A DNA stretch of 64,000 bases. Source: Piscicola geometra. Taxonomy: Eukaryota; Annelida; Clitellata; Hirudinida; Piscicolidae. A model generated the notes under the pieces. The model saw nothing but the letters and a program-made list of their open reading frames with translations. It was not told where the DNA came from and made no database searches. Below, in pieces: positions 1-17,412 of the stretch. Each line of letters opens with the position of its first letter. The stretch's first letter is position 1. Position numbers and translations under genes: made by a program. The stretch spans positions 1,198,575 through 1,262,574 of the forward strand of contig OX030964.1 in assembly GCA_943735955.1 (NCBI GenBank), given 5' to 3'.

Positions 1-6683
<6,683 letters not shown>

Positions 6684-6727
6684 GGCGGCGATCCTGGGGG
6701 GGGGGGTCTTGGTGTCAATGTATTACT
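6684..6727 (-). mobile_element. MITE-like element, left fragment (split by the Ty3 insertion)
   Basis: It starts with GCATAGGCGGCGATCCTGGG-type sequence, which is the inverted repeat of GCATGGGCGGCAATCCTGGG at 15950-15970. The internal sequence CAATGTATTACT matches, in reverse complement, the related copies near 28,835 and 36,363. The Ty3 element inserted here, so this copy is the left end of the host element. It is shorter than its relatives, with an internal loss between the end and the insertion point. Confidence 0.7.
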
Positions 6728-6857
6728 TGTAGCGGCCACATTGTGTACGATATGTACACAACCACTCCTAGGCGACCTTTGTCTCTAGCACCCTATATAA
6801 AGTCGTTATCGTGTAAATAAACTCTCTCTCGTGTTTCCTGAAATCCTAGTCGTAACA
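6728..6857 (+). repeat. LTR 1 (5' LTR)
   Basis: A 130-bp LTR bounded by TG and CA (TGTAGCGG to GTAACA). It contains a TATA box (TATATAAAG, 6794-6802) and a polyadenylation signal (AATAAA, 6816-6821) 14 bases further on, so U3, R and U5 are very compact. It lacks an AC dinucleotide that is present in the other two LTRs. Confidence 0.92.
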
Positions 6858-6859
6858 AT

Positions 6860-6877
6860 TGGTGACCCCGAAGTGAT
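6860..6877 (+). promoter_or_regulatory. Primer-binding site, element 1
   Basis: TGGTGACCCCGAAGTGAT lies three bases from the LTR end. It is complementary, with one mismatch, to the 3' end of animal tRNA-Trp as I recall it. Use of tRNA-Trp is a trait reported for CsRn1-like elements. The last two bases overlap the gag ATG. Confidence 0.75.
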
Positions 6878-7730
6878 GGAAGATATTTTTTTTAAAGTTA
6901 CGTCAGAGGAGGAGACAAGGGCAGAGCAGACGCCGCAAGTAAGCTCTCTTAGCTTACCCGTTTTTTTCACAGCCAACCCAAGACTCTGGTTCTGCCACGT
7001 GGAAGCAATATTCCACACGCGCAAAGTGACAGCAGGCCTTACAAAGTACTCGTATGTGGTTGAGCACATACCTTTCCATGTTGCCGAACAGGTTCAAGAC
7101 CTACTCGTGGAGGTGCCGTCGTCGTCGCCATACGAGACGCTGAAAAAGGCAATTCTTTACAGGTGCTGCCAGTCTGAGGCAAGCATGCTGAGAGCGTTAT
7201 TTGGCGACCTGCAACCAGACGGCAGGCAACCCTCCCAGCTGCTTCGCCACATGAAGACCCTGCTGGGTAGCAACCGAATGGACGAAGCCATCCTGAAGCA
7301 GCTATGGTTCGACAAAATGCCCACTCAGATTAAACCAATCCTGGCGGCTTCAATGAACATCCCACTGGCAGAACTGGCGTTACAAGCAGACAGGATGGTG
7401 GAACTTCAACAAACCGCCATCACACAAGTCTCAACGCCAACTCCACAAGCTTCAGCCCAAACCATGCCGGAGATACATACGTGGCTTCAACAAATCACCA
7501 CAAGTATGGCCACTTTAGCTGCTAACCAGAATCAACCACGAGGAAGAATTCGTTCAAACAGTCGACACAATTCACCTCGTTCCAGAAGCCTGAACACCAC
7601 GTCAGGCATGTGCTGGTATCACCAGACTTTTGGGAAACAGGCACGAAAATGCACACCACCATGCACTTTCGCTCATTTAAAAGGCAGGACCGACCGTAGG
7701 AGTGACATCGGTCCACGGCCAACAAAATAA
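6876..7730 (+). CDS. gag: Gag polyprotein, element 1
   Basis: A 284-aa structural protein that would form the cytoplasmic particle and bind the RNA. The start is the ATG at 6876, just after the primer site (MEDIFFKV); an in-frame ATG at 6831 lies inside the LTR and is unlikely to be used. The central region ([16 protein letters not shown]) is the typical Ty3/gypsy capsid opening. Near the C-terminus a zinc-knuckle-like motif reads [18 protein letters not shown], arranged C-X2-H-X9-C-X3-C. This CHCC order, in place of the usual CCHC, is a reported hallmark of the CsRn1 clade. It ends in TAA and overlaps the pol frame. Confidence 0.9.
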   Translation: MEDIFFKVTSEEETRAEQTPQVSSLSLPVFFTANPRLWFCHVEAIFHTRKVTAGLTKYSYVVEHIPFHVAEQVQDLLVEVPSSSPYETLKKAILYRCCQSEASMLRALFGDLQPDGRQPSQLLRHMKTLLGSNRMDEAILKQLWFDKMPTQIKPILAASMNIPLAELALQADRMVELQQTAITQVSTPTPQASAQTMPEIHTWLQQITTSMATLAANQNQPRGRIRSNSRHNSPRSRSLNTTSGMCWYHQTFGKQARKCTPPCTFAHLKGRTDRRSDIGPRPTK

Positions 7731-10700
7731 GAGTCGTCTATTATTCATAAGAGACGCATGCAACAACCTCACGTTCCTAATCGACACTGGTGCAGAAGTA
7801 AGCGTCATTCCTCCACCAGCCAATCATTCTCTCACCCCATCATCGTTCACGCTTCATGCAGCAAACAACTCCATCATCAAAACGTATGGACAGAAATCCC
7901 TGACGGTCAACCTCGGTTTACGCAGGCAGTTTCCCTGGATTTTTCTCGTAGCCGACGTCAAGAAACCCATCATCGGAGCGGATTTTCTATCTCATTTCAG
8001 TCTGGGGGTGGACATGTCTCGCCAACGCCTGGTGGACAACACAACATCCTTGGCTATCATTGGGTCAATCTCCAAGTCAGTGCCGACACAGATTCGAGTT
8101 GCAAGGTCATCTGTTGAGGCAGTAGCAAGACTTCTAGAGAGATACCCAACCATCAGCCGACCATCGAATTACAACGAGGAGGTGCAACACATGACGAGGC
8201 ACAGCATAATCACCGAAGGACCTCCTACGTTTCAAAAGCCACGCCGTCTGTCACCGGAGAAGTTGAAGCTGGCGAAAGCGGAGTTTGATCACATGATCCA
8301 ACTGGGCATAATAAGACCTTCATCAAGCCCGTGGTCTTCGCCGCTACACTTGGTACCGAAGTCGTCTGGAGATTGGAGGCCATTTGGTGACTACCGAGCG
8401 TTGAACAACAATACCATTCCAGACAGGTATCCAGTGCCTCATCTTCACGATTTTACTAACAACCTCGTCAACTGCAACATCTTCTCGCGAATTGACTTGG
8501 TGAGAGCCTTCCACCACATTCCAATCGCAGAAGAAGACATTCAGAAAACCGCCATTACAACACCTTTCGGATTGTATGAGTTTGTTCGTCTTCCCTTTGG
8601 TCTAAGGAACGCGGCTCAAACCTTCCAACGGTTCATGGACGAAGTTCTCAGAGGTTTGACTTATGCTTTTGTGTACATCGACGATGTACTGATCGCTAGC
8701 ACCTCTCTAGAAGAACATCTCCTTCATCTCGAGGAAGTATTCAGAAGATTCAGCAAATTCAACCTCACCATCAACGTCGACAAGTGTGAATTTGCCGTAC
8801 CATCTACCAACTTCCTTGGACACCACCTCAACAAAGACGGAATCAGACCTCTTCCCAACAGAATCCAAGCAATCCTGGAGTACAAACAACCGCAAAGCAT
8901 CAATCAACTGCAACGGTTTATAGGAATGGTTAATTTCTACAGGCGTTTCATTCCTCATTGCTCCAGTTTATTGGCACCGTTAACAGATGTTCTCAGAAAG
9001 AAGCCATCTACAAAAACCCTTTGCTTGACTGATGCTCAAACTCAAGCCTTCAATCAGACGAAAGAAGCTCTTCAGAATGCCACAAGCTTGGGTTTCATTG
9101 ATGATAGATGGGAGCTGCAACTTCTAACTGACGCTTCTGACGTAGCAGCAGGAGCAGTTCTCGAGCAGGTACAAAAAGGTAAGCGTCAACCTTTAGCGTT
9201 TTTCTCGCAAAAGTTTCATCCTGCCCAGACGAGGTATAGTACTTTTGGCCGAGAGTTACTTGCAATCTATCAAGCCATCAAGCACTTTCAACACTTCCTT
9301 GAAGGTCGTCAGTTTACCATCTTCACTGATCATAAGCCACTCACCTTTGCTCTCAGGACCAACACAAGCCGCCACTCACCGAGAGAAGCCAGGCATTTAG
9401 ACTTCATCTCAAAGTTCTCTGCTGAGATCAAACACATCAAGGGAACAGACAATGTAGTTGCAGATGCACTTTCTCGGACTGAGGCTAACGCGATAACAGT
9501 TATCGATATGCAAGAAATTGCCAAGCACCAGTCTTCAGATTTATCGATACGTCTCAAACCGACATCTTTGCAGCTCGAAGAGATTCCTCTTCCTTTCAAC
9601 CAAGGCAACATCTGGGTAGACACGTCAACAGGAGTTTCCAGACCTTTCGTCCCAGAGCAACTCAGATACAAGGTCTTTTTAGCTTTGCATTCTCTATCTC
9701 ATCCAGGTGTGACAGCTACGTCAAAATTGATTCGACAACGGTTTGTATGGCCAAACATGGATAAGAACATCAGGACATGGTGCAGAGAATGTCTTCCATG
9801 TCAGAAAAATAAAGTACATCGCCACACCATCACAGCTCCGTCCAAATTTACATTGCCGAAATGCCGTTTCCAACACGTTCACATCGACCTGGTGGGACCT
9901 CTTCTTGCGTCTGAAGGGTTCACTCACATTCTAACCTGCGTTGATCGATTCACAAGATGGCCCGTAGCTATCCCTATCAGCGACACCTCGACAGAAACCA
10001 TCCTAAAGAACTTCATGGCCGGATGGGTCTCGAATTTTGGTGTTCCCGAGACCATCACAACAGATAGAGGCAGCCAATTTTCGTCTCGCCTTTTCTATCA
10101 GATGAGCAAGTTGCTGGGTATACATCATGTGAGAACAACTGCATACCATCCTGCAGCCAACGGTATGGTCGAGCGTTTCCATCGGCAACTAAAGTCCTCC
10201 CTTGCGGCACACCCTTCAGCTGGTGGATGGATGGAGTCCTTGCCTGTAGTGCTCTTGGGAATCCGGTCATCGGTAAAGGAGGATCTCAAATGTTCACCAG
10301 CAGAACTTGTTTATGGAACGGCATTGAGACTGCCCGGTGAGTGCTCGTCCAGCAACAATTCCACTCCCGACATTACAAGTTATGTCTCGCGTTTAAAGGA
10401 TCAGATGAACAAAATAAAAGCAGAGCCACCAAGGGAGCAACAAACTACAAGCTACATCCCAAAAGACCTTCTAACCACACCAAAAGTTTTCGTTCGTGTG
10501 GACTCGCATAGACAACCGCTTCAGTCTCCATACGAGGGTCCGTACGTCGTTTTGGAAAGAAGGGCAAAATATTTTGTCCTAGAAAAGAACGGGCGTAGAG
10601 ACACCGTCTCAATCGACAGACTAAAACCCGCATTTCTTTCACCACCACCAACGATGTCCTCATCAAAGACAACAGCAACAACATTGACAACAACAACCTC

Positions 10701-10857
10701 AACAACAACACCCTTCAAGTTAGCATCAACAACAATAACAGCAACACCAACAACAACGACTACCAACTCATCGAATACTCAACAGCCACCTCCAATCCAC
10801 ACTAGGTCCGGCAGAAGGGTGCATTGGCCAAAGAATTTGGCAGATTACGCAACGTGA
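7681..10857 (+). CDS. pol: Pol polyprotein, element 1 (protease, RT, RNase H, integrase)
   Basis: The frame is open from 7681 to 10857 and overlaps gag by 47 nt in the +1 frame with no good ATG, so expression by +1 (or -2) frameshifting is inferred. Counting from a GTG at 7702: aspartic protease DTGA near residue 28; reverse transcriptase with RIDLVRAFH and YIDD near 325; RNase H with LTDASD near 477; integrase with an HHCC zinc finger near 660-700 and catalytic Asp 729, Asp 788 and Glu 824 (35 residues between the last two). A GPY/F-like module follows (SPYEGPYVV), then a Thr/Asn-rich tail. No key residue is missing, so this copy looks coding-competent. Confidence 0.92.
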   Translation, partial: KAGPTVGVTSVHGQQNKSRLLFIRDACNNLTFLIDTGAEVSVIPPPANHSLTPSSFTLHAANNSIIKTYGQKSLTVNLGLRRQFPWIFLVADVKKPIIGADFLSHFSLGVDMSRQRLVDNTTSLAIIGSISKSVPTQIRVARSSVEAVARLLERYPTISRPSNYNEEVQHMTRHSIITEGPPTFQKPRRLSPEKLKLAKAEFDHMIQLGIIRPSSSPWSSPLHLVPKSSGDWRPFGDYRALNNNTIPDRYPVPHLHDFTNNLVNCNIFSRIDLVRAFHHIPIAEEDIQKTAITTPFGLYEFVRLPFGLRNAAQTFQRFMDEVLRGLTYAFVYIDDVLIASTSLEEHLLHLEEVFRRFSKFNLTINVDKCEFAVPSTNFLGHHLNKDGIRPLPNRIQAILEYKQPQSINQLQRFIGMVNFYRRFIPHCSSLLAPLTDVLRKKPSTKTLCLTDAQTQAFNQTKEALQNATSLGFIDDRWELQLLTDASDVAAGAVLEQVQKGKRQPLAFFSQKFHPAQTRYSTFGRELLAIYQAIKHFQHFLEGRQFTIFTDHKPLTFALRTNTSRHSPREARHLDFISKFSAEIKHIKGTDNVVADALSRTEANAITVIDMQEIAKHQSSDLSIRLKPTSLQLEEIPLPFNQGNIWVDTSTGVSRPFVPEQLRYKVFLALHSLSHPGVTATSKLIRQRFVWPNMDKNIRTWCRECLPCQKNKVHRHTITAPSKFTLPKCRFQHVHIDLVGPLLASEGFTHILTCVDRFTRWPVAIPISDTSTETILKNFMAGWVSNFGVPETITTDRGSQFSSRLFYQMSKLLGIHHVRTTAYHPAANGMVERFHRQLKSSLAAHPSAGGWMESLPVVLLGIRSSVKEDLKCSPAELVYGTALRLPGECSSSNNSTPDITSYVSRLKDQMNKIKAEPPREQQTTSYIPKDLLTTPKVFVRVDSHRQPLQSPYEGPYVVLERRAKYFVLEKNGRRDTVSIDRLKPAFLSPPPTMSSSKTTATTLTTTTSTTTPFKLASTTITATPTTTTTNSSNTQQPPPIHTRSGRRVHWPKNLADYAT

Positions 10858-10997
10858 CTCATTGACGCCTTGTCTATCAACCGCCCATCAACCAATCGTG
10901 CTAACTAAGTCTTCATCATCATTTTCAGAATTTCTCCGTCGTCAGCTTCGTTTTATCTTGCGTCATCACTTGATTCTTTGAGTTCACAAAGGGCTGC

Positions 10998-11135
10998 GAC
11001 ATGCACCACTGCAACATGCACCACTGCAACATGCACCACTGCAACATGCACCACTGCAACATGCACCACTGCAACATGCACCACTGCAACATGCACTACT
11101 GCAACATGCACCACTGCAACATGCACTACTGCAAC
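10998..11135 (+). repeat. 15-bp minisatellite in element 1, 3' untranslated region
   Basis: Nine copies of a 15-bp unit (acatgcaccactgca) lie between the pol stop and the 3' LTR, ending in two variants with CACTACTGCA. It encodes nothing that connects to pol. Confidence 0.9.
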
Positions 11136-11205
11136 AACAACTATTGCACCAACAAAATTCACAACTTGACAATATTTTGTTTGCTTCTTCGTTCGCCAGT
11201 ACTCT

Positions 11206-11220
11206 CTGGTGGGGGAGTAT
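11206..11220 (+). promoter_or_regulatory. Polypurine tract, element 1
   Basis: The purine-rich run TGGTGGGGGAGTAT lies directly before the middle LTR, the expected position for plus-strand priming. The same run precedes LTR 3 (15693-15707). Confidence 0.75.
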
Positions 11221-11352
11221 TGTAGCGGCCACATTGTGTACGATATGTACACACAACCACTCCTAGGCGACCTTTGTCTCTAGCACCCTATATAAAGTCG
11301 TTATCGTGTAAATAAACTCTCTCTCGTGTTTCCTGAAATCCTAGTCGTAACA
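11221..11352 (+). repeat. LTR 2 (shared middle LTR)
   Basis: 132 bp. It is 3' LTR of body 1 and 5' LTR of body 2. Compared with LTR 1 it has an extra AC (CACACAACC); otherwise I see it as identical. Confidence 0.92.
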
Positions 11353-11354
11353 AT

Positions 11355-11372
11355 TGGTGACCCCGAAGTGAT
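11355..11372 (+). promoter_or_regulatory. Primer-binding site, element 2
   Basis: Same sequence as the element 1 site (TGGTGACCCCGAAGTGAT), three bases from the middle LTR. Confidence 0.75.
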
Positions 11373-12225
11373 GGAAGATATTTTTTTTAAAGTTACGTCA
11401 GAGGAGGAGACAAGGGCAGAGCAGACGCCGCAAGTAAGCTCTCTTAGCTTACCCGTTTTTTTCACAGCCAACCCAAGACTCTGGTTCTGCCACGTGGAAG
11501 CAATATTCCACACGCGCAAAGTGACAGCAGGCCTTACAAAGTACTCGTATGTGGTTGAGCACATACCTTTCCATGTTGCCGAACAGGTTCAAGACCTACT
11601 CGTGGAGGTGCCGTCGTCGTCGCCATACGAGACGCTGAAAAAGGCAATTCTTTACAGGTGCTGCCAGTCTGAGGCAAGCATGCTGAGAGCGTTATTTGGC
11701 GACCTGCAACCAGACGGCAGGCAACCCTCCCAGCTGCTTCGCCACATGAAGACCCTGCTGGGTAGCAACCGAATGGACGAAGCCATCCTGAAGCAGCTAT
11801 GGTTCGACAAAATGCCCACTCAGATTAAACCAATCCTGGCGGCTTCAATGAACATCCCACTGGCAGAACTGGCGTTACAAGCAGACAGGATGGTGGAACT
11901 TCAACAAACCGCCATCACACAAGTCTCAACGCCAACTCCACAAGCTTCAGCCCAAACCATGCCGGAGATACATACGTGGCTTCAACAAATCACCACAAGT
12001 ATGGCCACTTTAGCTGCTAACCAGAATCAACCACGAGGAAGAATTCGTTCAAACAGTCGACACAATTCACCTCGTTCCAGAAGCCTGAACACCACGTCAG
12101 GCATGTGCTGGTATCACCAGACTTTTGGGAAACAGGCACGAAAATGCACACCACCATGCACTTTCGCTCATTTAAAAGGCAGGACCGACCGTAGGAGTGA
12201 CATCGGTCCACGGCCAATAAAATAA
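11371..12225 (+). CDS. gag: Gag polyprotein, element 2
   Basis: 284 aa with the same domains and CHCC knuckle as the copy at 6876-7730. The only protein change I see is near the end (penultimate residue Thr to Ile). The same C-to-T base change creates a stop in the overlapping pol frame at 12218. Confidence 0.9.
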   Translation: MEDIFFKVTSEEETRAEQTPQVSSLSLPVFFTANPRLWFCHVEAIFHTRKVTAGLTKYSYVVEHIPFHVAEQVQDLLVEVPSSSPYETLKKAILYRCCQSEASMLRALFGDLQPDGRQPSQLLRHMKTLLGSNRMDEAILKQLWFDKMPTQIKPILAASMNIPLAELALQADRMVELQQTAITQVSTPTPQASAQTMPEIHTWLQQITTSMATLAANQNQPRGRIRSNSRHNSPRSRSLNTTSGMCWYHQTFGKQARKCTPPCTFAHLKGRTDRRSDIGPRPIK

Positions 12226-15200
12226 GAGTCGTCTATTATTCATAAGAGACGCATGCAACAACCTCACGTTCCTAATCGACACTGGTGCAGAAGTAAGCGT
12301 CATTCCTCCACCAGCCAATCATTCTCTCACCCCATCATCGTTCACGCTTCATGCAGCAAACAACTCCATCATCAAAACGTATGGACAGAAATCCCTGACG
12401 GTCAACCTCGGTTTACGCAGGCAGTTTCCCTGGATTTTTCTCGTAGCCGACGTCAAGAAACCCATCATCGGAGCGGATTTTCTATCTCATTTCAGTCTGG
12501 GGGTGGACATGTCTCGCCAACGCCTGGTGGACAACACAACATCCTTGGCTATCATTGGGTCAATCTCCAAGTCAGTGCCGACACAGATTCGAGTTGCAAG
12601 GTCATCTGTTGAGGCAGTAGCAAGACTTCTAGAGAGATACCCAACCATCAGCCGACCATCGAATTACAACGAGGAGGTGCAACACATGACGAGGCACAGC
12701 ATAATCACCGAAGGACCTCCTACGTTTCAAAAGCCACGCCGTCTGTCACCGGAGAAGTTGAAGCTGGCGAAAGCGGAGTTTGATCACATGATCCAACTGG
12801 GCATAATAAGACCTTCATCAAGCCCGTGGTCTTCGCCGCTACACTTGGTACCGAAGTCGTCTGGAGATTGGAGGCCATTTGGTGACTACCGAGCGTTGAA
12901 CAACAATACCATTCCAGACAGGTATCCAGTGCCTCATCTTCACGATTTTACTAACAACCTCGTCAACTGCAACATCTTCTCGCGAATTGACTTGGTGAGA
13001 GCCTTCCACCACATTCCAATCGCAGAAGAAGACATTCAGAAAACCGCCATTACAACACCTTTCGGATTGTATGAGTTTGTTCGTCTTCCCTTTGGTCTAA
13101 GGAACGCGGCTCAAACCTTCCAACGGTTCATGGACGAAGTTCTCAGAGGTTTGACTTATGCTTTTGTGTACATCGACGATGTACTGATCGCTAGCACCTC
13201 TCTAGAAGAACATCTCCTTCATCTCGAGGAAGTATTCAGAAGATTCAGCAAATTCAACCTCACCATCAACGTCGACAAGTGTGAATTTGCCGTACCATCT
13301 ACCAACTTCCTTGGACACCACCTCAACAAAGACGGAATCAGACCTCTTCCCAACAGAATCCAAGCAATCCTGGAGTACAAACAACCGCAAAGCATCAATC
13401 AACTGCAACGGTTTATAGGAATGGTTAATTTCTACAGGCGTTTCATTCCTCATTGCTCCAGTTTATTGGCACCGTTAACAGATGTTCTCAGAAAGAAGCC
13501 ATCTACAAAAACCCTTTGCTTGACTGATGCTCAAACTCAAGCCTTCAATCAGACGAAAGAAGCTCTTCAGAATGCCACAAGCTTGGGTTTCATTGATGAT
13601 AGATGGGAGCTGCAACTTCTAACTGACGCTTCTGACGTAGCAGCAGGAGCAGTTCTCGAGCAGGTACAAAAAGGTAAGCGTCAACCTTTAGCGTTTTTCT
13701 CGCAAAAGTTTCATCCTGCCCAGACGAGGTATAGTACTTTTGGCCGAGAGTTACTTGCAATCTATCAAGCCATCAAGCACTTTCAACACTTCCTTGAAGG
13801 TCGTCAGTTTACCATCTTCACTGATCATAAGCCACTCACCTTTGCTCTCAGGACCAACACAAGCCGCCACTCACCGAGAGAAGCCAGGCATTTAGACTTC
13901 ATCTCAAAGTTCTCTGCTGAGATCAAACACATCAAGGGAACAGACAATGTAGTTGCAGATGCACTTTCTCGGACTGAGGCTAACGCGATAACAGTTATCG
14001 ATATGCAAGAAATTGCCAAGCACCAGTCTTCAGATTTATCGATACGTCTCAAACCGACATCTTTGCAGCTCGAAGAGATTCCTCTTCCTTTCAACCAAGG
14101 CAACATCTGGGTAGACACGTCAACAGGAGTTTCCAGACCTTTCGTCCCAGAGCAACTCAGATACAAGGTCTTTTTAGCTTTGCATTCTCTATCTCATCCA
14201 GGTGTGACAGCTACGTCAAAATTGATTCGACAACGGTTTGTATGGCCAAACATGGATAAGAACATCAGGACATGGTGCAGAGAATGTCTTCCATGTCAGA
14301 AAAATAAAGTACATCGCCACACCATCACAGCTCCGTCCAAATTTACATTGCCGAAATGCCGTTTCCAACACGTTCACATCGACCTGGTGGGACCTCTTCT
14401 TGCGTCTGAAGGGTTCACTCACATTCTAACCTGCGTTGATCGATTCACAAGATGGCCCGTAGCTATCCCTATCAGCGACACCTCGACAGAAACCATCCTA
14501 AAGAACTTCATGGCCGGATGGGTCTCGAATTTTGGTGTTCCCGAGACCATCACAACAGATAGAGGCAGCCAATTTTCGTCTCGCCTTTTCTATCAGATGA
14601 GCAAGTTGCTGGGTATACATCATGTGAGAACAACTGCATACCATCCTGCAGCCAACGGTATGGTCGAGCGTTTCCATCGGACACCCTTCAGCTGGTGGAT
14701 GGATGGAGTCCTTGCCTGTAGTGCTCTTGGGAATCCGGTCATCGGTAAAGGAGGATCTCAAATGTTCACCAGCAGAACTTGTTTATGGAACGGCATTGAG
14801 ACTGCCCGGTGAGTGCTCGTCCAGCAACAATTCCACTCCCGACATTACAAGTTATGTCTCGCGTTTAAAGGATCAGATGAACAAAATAAAAGCAGAGCCA
14901 CCAAGGGAGCAACAAACTACAAGCTACATCCCAAAAGACCTTCTAACCACACCAAAAGTTTTCGTTCGTGTGGACTCGCATAGACAACCGCTTCAGTCTC
15001 CATACGAGGGTCCGTACGTCGTTTTGGAAAGAAGGGCAAAATATTTTGTCCTAGAAAAGAACGGGCGTAGAGACACCGTCTCAATCGACAGACTAAAACC
15101 CGCATTTCTTTCACCACCACCAACGATGTCCTCATCAAAGACAACAGCAACAACATTGACAACAACAACCTCAACAACAACACCCTTCAAGTTAGCATCA

Positions 15201-15329
15201 ACAACAATAACAGCAACACCAACAACAACGACTACCAACTCATCGAATACTCAACAGCCACCTCCAATCCACACTAGGTCCGGCAGAAGGGTGCATTGGC
15301 CAAAGAATTTGGCAGATTACACAACGTGA
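12176..15329 (+). pseudogene. pol: Pol polyprotein, element 2, damaged
   Basis: It corresponds to the pol at 7681-10857, with two lesions. A TAA at 12218-12220 falls inside the gag/pol overlap, so frameshifting upstream of it would terminate at once. A 23-bp deletion at 14680/14681 (equivalent to 10186-10208) shifts the frame just after the integrase catalytic Glu. The upstream frame then runs to 14812, and the true C-terminal part continues in another frame to 15329. Protease, RT (YIDD) and RNase H motifs are preserved. The integrase C-terminal domain is cut off, so the copy is probably not autonomous. Confidence 0.88.
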
Positions 15330-15469
15330 CTCATTGACGCCTTGTCTATCAACCGCCCATCAACCAATCGTGCTAACTAAGTCTTCATCATCATTTTCAG
15401 AATTTCTCCGTCGTCAGCTTCGTTTTATCTTGCGTCATCACTTGATTCTTTGAGTTCACAAAGGGCTGC

Positions 15470-15622
15470 GACATGCACCACTGCAACATGCACCACTGCA
15501 ACATGCACCACTGCAACATGCACCACTGCAACATGCACCACTGCAACATGCACCACTGCAACATGCACCACTGCAACATGCACTACTGCAACATGCACCA
15601 CTGCAACATGCACTACTGCAAC
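15470..15622 (+). repeat. 15-bp minisatellite in element 2, 3' untranslated region
   Basis: Ten copies of the same 15-bp unit as at 10998-11135, one more than in body 1. This is a recent single-unit change between near-identical elements. Confidence 0.9.
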
Positions 15623-15692
15623 AACAACTATTGCACCAACAAAATTCACAACTTGACAATATTTTGTTTGCTTCTTCGTTCGCCAGTACTCT

Positions 15693-15707
15693 CTGGTGGG
15701 GGAGTAT
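15693..15707 (+). promoter_or_regulatory. Polypurine tract, element 2
   Basis: TGGTGGGGGAGTAT lies directly before LTR 3, as in element 1. Confidence 0.75.
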
Positions 15708-15839
15708 TGTAGCGGCCACATTGTGTACGATATGTACACACAACCACTCCTAGGCGACCTTTGTCTCTAGCACCCTATATAAAGTCGTTATCGTGTAAAT
15801 AAACCCTCTCTCGTGTTTCCTGAAATCCTAGTCGTAACA
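15708..15839 (+). repeat. LTR 3 (3' LTR)
   Basis: 132 bp, with the extra AC of LTR 2 and one private T-to-C change (AAACCCTCTC, near 15805). It is followed directly by TACT, the matching half of the target duplication. Confidence 0.92.
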
Positions 15840-15970
15840 TACTATATAAAAATTCTGTTTTATGCCATGTTTGACGATTATGTTAGCATCAAAACAAGAG
15901 TTTTAACATATTTTTATTGAAAAAAGTGTGTGGGGCCGAACCCCAGAATCCCCCCAGGATTGCCGCCCAT
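15840..15970 (-). mobile_element. MITE-like element, right fragment
   Basis: It begins with TACTATATAAAAATTCTG and continues to the inverted end CCCCCCAGGATTGCCGCCC. In reverse complement it matches the copies at 28.7 and 36.2 kb, including the core CATAATCRTCAAMCATGGCA. It is the other half of the element at 6684-6727. Confidence 0.72.
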
Positions 15971-16329
15971 GCTGATAAATCACTGAATAAAAAGTATAGT
16001 ATAAAACTTTTTTTATACAAGATGACTGACCAGAGTATCTGAAGTGTTTTCTGTGCTTGAACATTATGAATTGATAGTTGTTAGCTTGGAATAATTTGCC
16101 TCCATTGGTACTGCTGATGAAACAGCTGTAAAGGCTCGAGGCCTTTTTTCAACAGGGCACTACTGCACTGGCTCTCAAGGTAGTTGTTTTGGTGTTTTAC
16201 TTCTGGAACAGATAAACAAGTCGTTGCAGTCGGTAAGTGTCAAGGTCAGTGGAATGATTGCCACGACTGATCCAGTTGTGCAAGAACTGCGTCATCAACG
16301 ATCAGAAGAGCAGTTTAACGCCATTTTCA

Positions 16330-16715
16330 TAGATTTTTAGTGGGTTGCCAATGACGCAGCTGCAGAAAATTCAGTCTATAATCAACACCCCAGCTAGGCT
16401 CATAACAGGTGATCATTCACATCAGCCCTGTTCTGAAGGAGCTTCACTGGCTTCGTGTTGAAAATAGGCTTGAATACAATAACATCTTGTTAATGCCCAA
16501 TGAGGGAAAAACTCAGGTCTGCAAGGTCAAGAGATGTAGTTCCACAGAGCTACAAACTCAAGTATGCAGGTGCAAGAAGCTTTTTTGTTGCAGCGCCGAC
16601 TCTTTAGGAATAGTCTTCCCAATAGACTCAAATCCCCGAGCTCGACCGCGACATTCAGCCGTTCCCTGAAAACGTACTTGTTCGACCGATAACAATAACT
16701 TACAAATTTACTGCT
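16330..16715 (+). pseudogene. LINE C-terminal remnant (L2/CR1-like)
   Basis: Broken frames read QLQKIQSIINTPARLITG, then ISPVLKELHWLRVENRLEY, then [20 protein letters not shown] and [11 protein letters not shown]. The HWLPV-type motif and the NSLP...LK.YLF ending are standard for the C-terminus of L2/CR1-type LINE ORF2. At least two frameshifts separate the parts and no catalytic core is present. The copy is 5'-truncated and dead. Confidence 0.7.
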
Positions 16716-16716
16716 C

Positions 16717-17244
<528 letters not shown>

Positions 17245-17335
17245 TGATTTTAGTGTTACATTTCAATAACTTACTTTTCCTATACGTTCCATTTATTCAT
17301 CTATCATTAATATTATTATCAAATTTTTCATAACC

Positions 17336-17412
17336 AAGTGGTCTTGAAGCCCGTCCGGGTTTACGCCACGTTAATAATACTCGTCGTTGTATTGTATTGT
17401 ATTGTATTGTCG
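17336..17412 (+). other. LINE/SINE 3'-tail-like hairpin with (ATTGT)n
   Basis: A short stem (AAGCCCG, loop, CGGGTTT) is followed by TTAATAATACTCGTCGTTGT and four ATTGT units. A similar hairpin followed by TAATACTC and TTGTTGT appears at 32,286-32,345. It is probably the 3' end of an unidentified retroelement. Confidence 0.35.

Larger units (their letters stand above)
6728..15839 (+). mobile_element. Tandem Ty3/gypsy (CsRn1-like) retrotransposon, three LTRs and two bodies
   Basis: The structure is LTR (6728-6857), body 1, LTR (11221-11352), body 2, LTR (15708-15839). The whole array is flanked by a single 4-bp duplication, TACT at 6724-6727 and 15840-15843, so it occupies one insertion site. 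The bodies are almost identical. Body 2 differs by a 23-bp deletion in pol, one extra 15-bp repeat unit near its 3' end, and a few substitutions. Sharing of the middle LTR points to unequal recombination between LTRs of two copies or alleles. A collapsed or chimeric assembly is the alternative. Confidence 0.93.

Noticed and set aside
6831..6875. Upstream ATG extending gag into the LTR (and its counterpart at 11326)
   Set aside because: It lies in LTR sequence past the polyadenylation signal and would read through the primer-binding site; the ATG at 6876 is the usual position.
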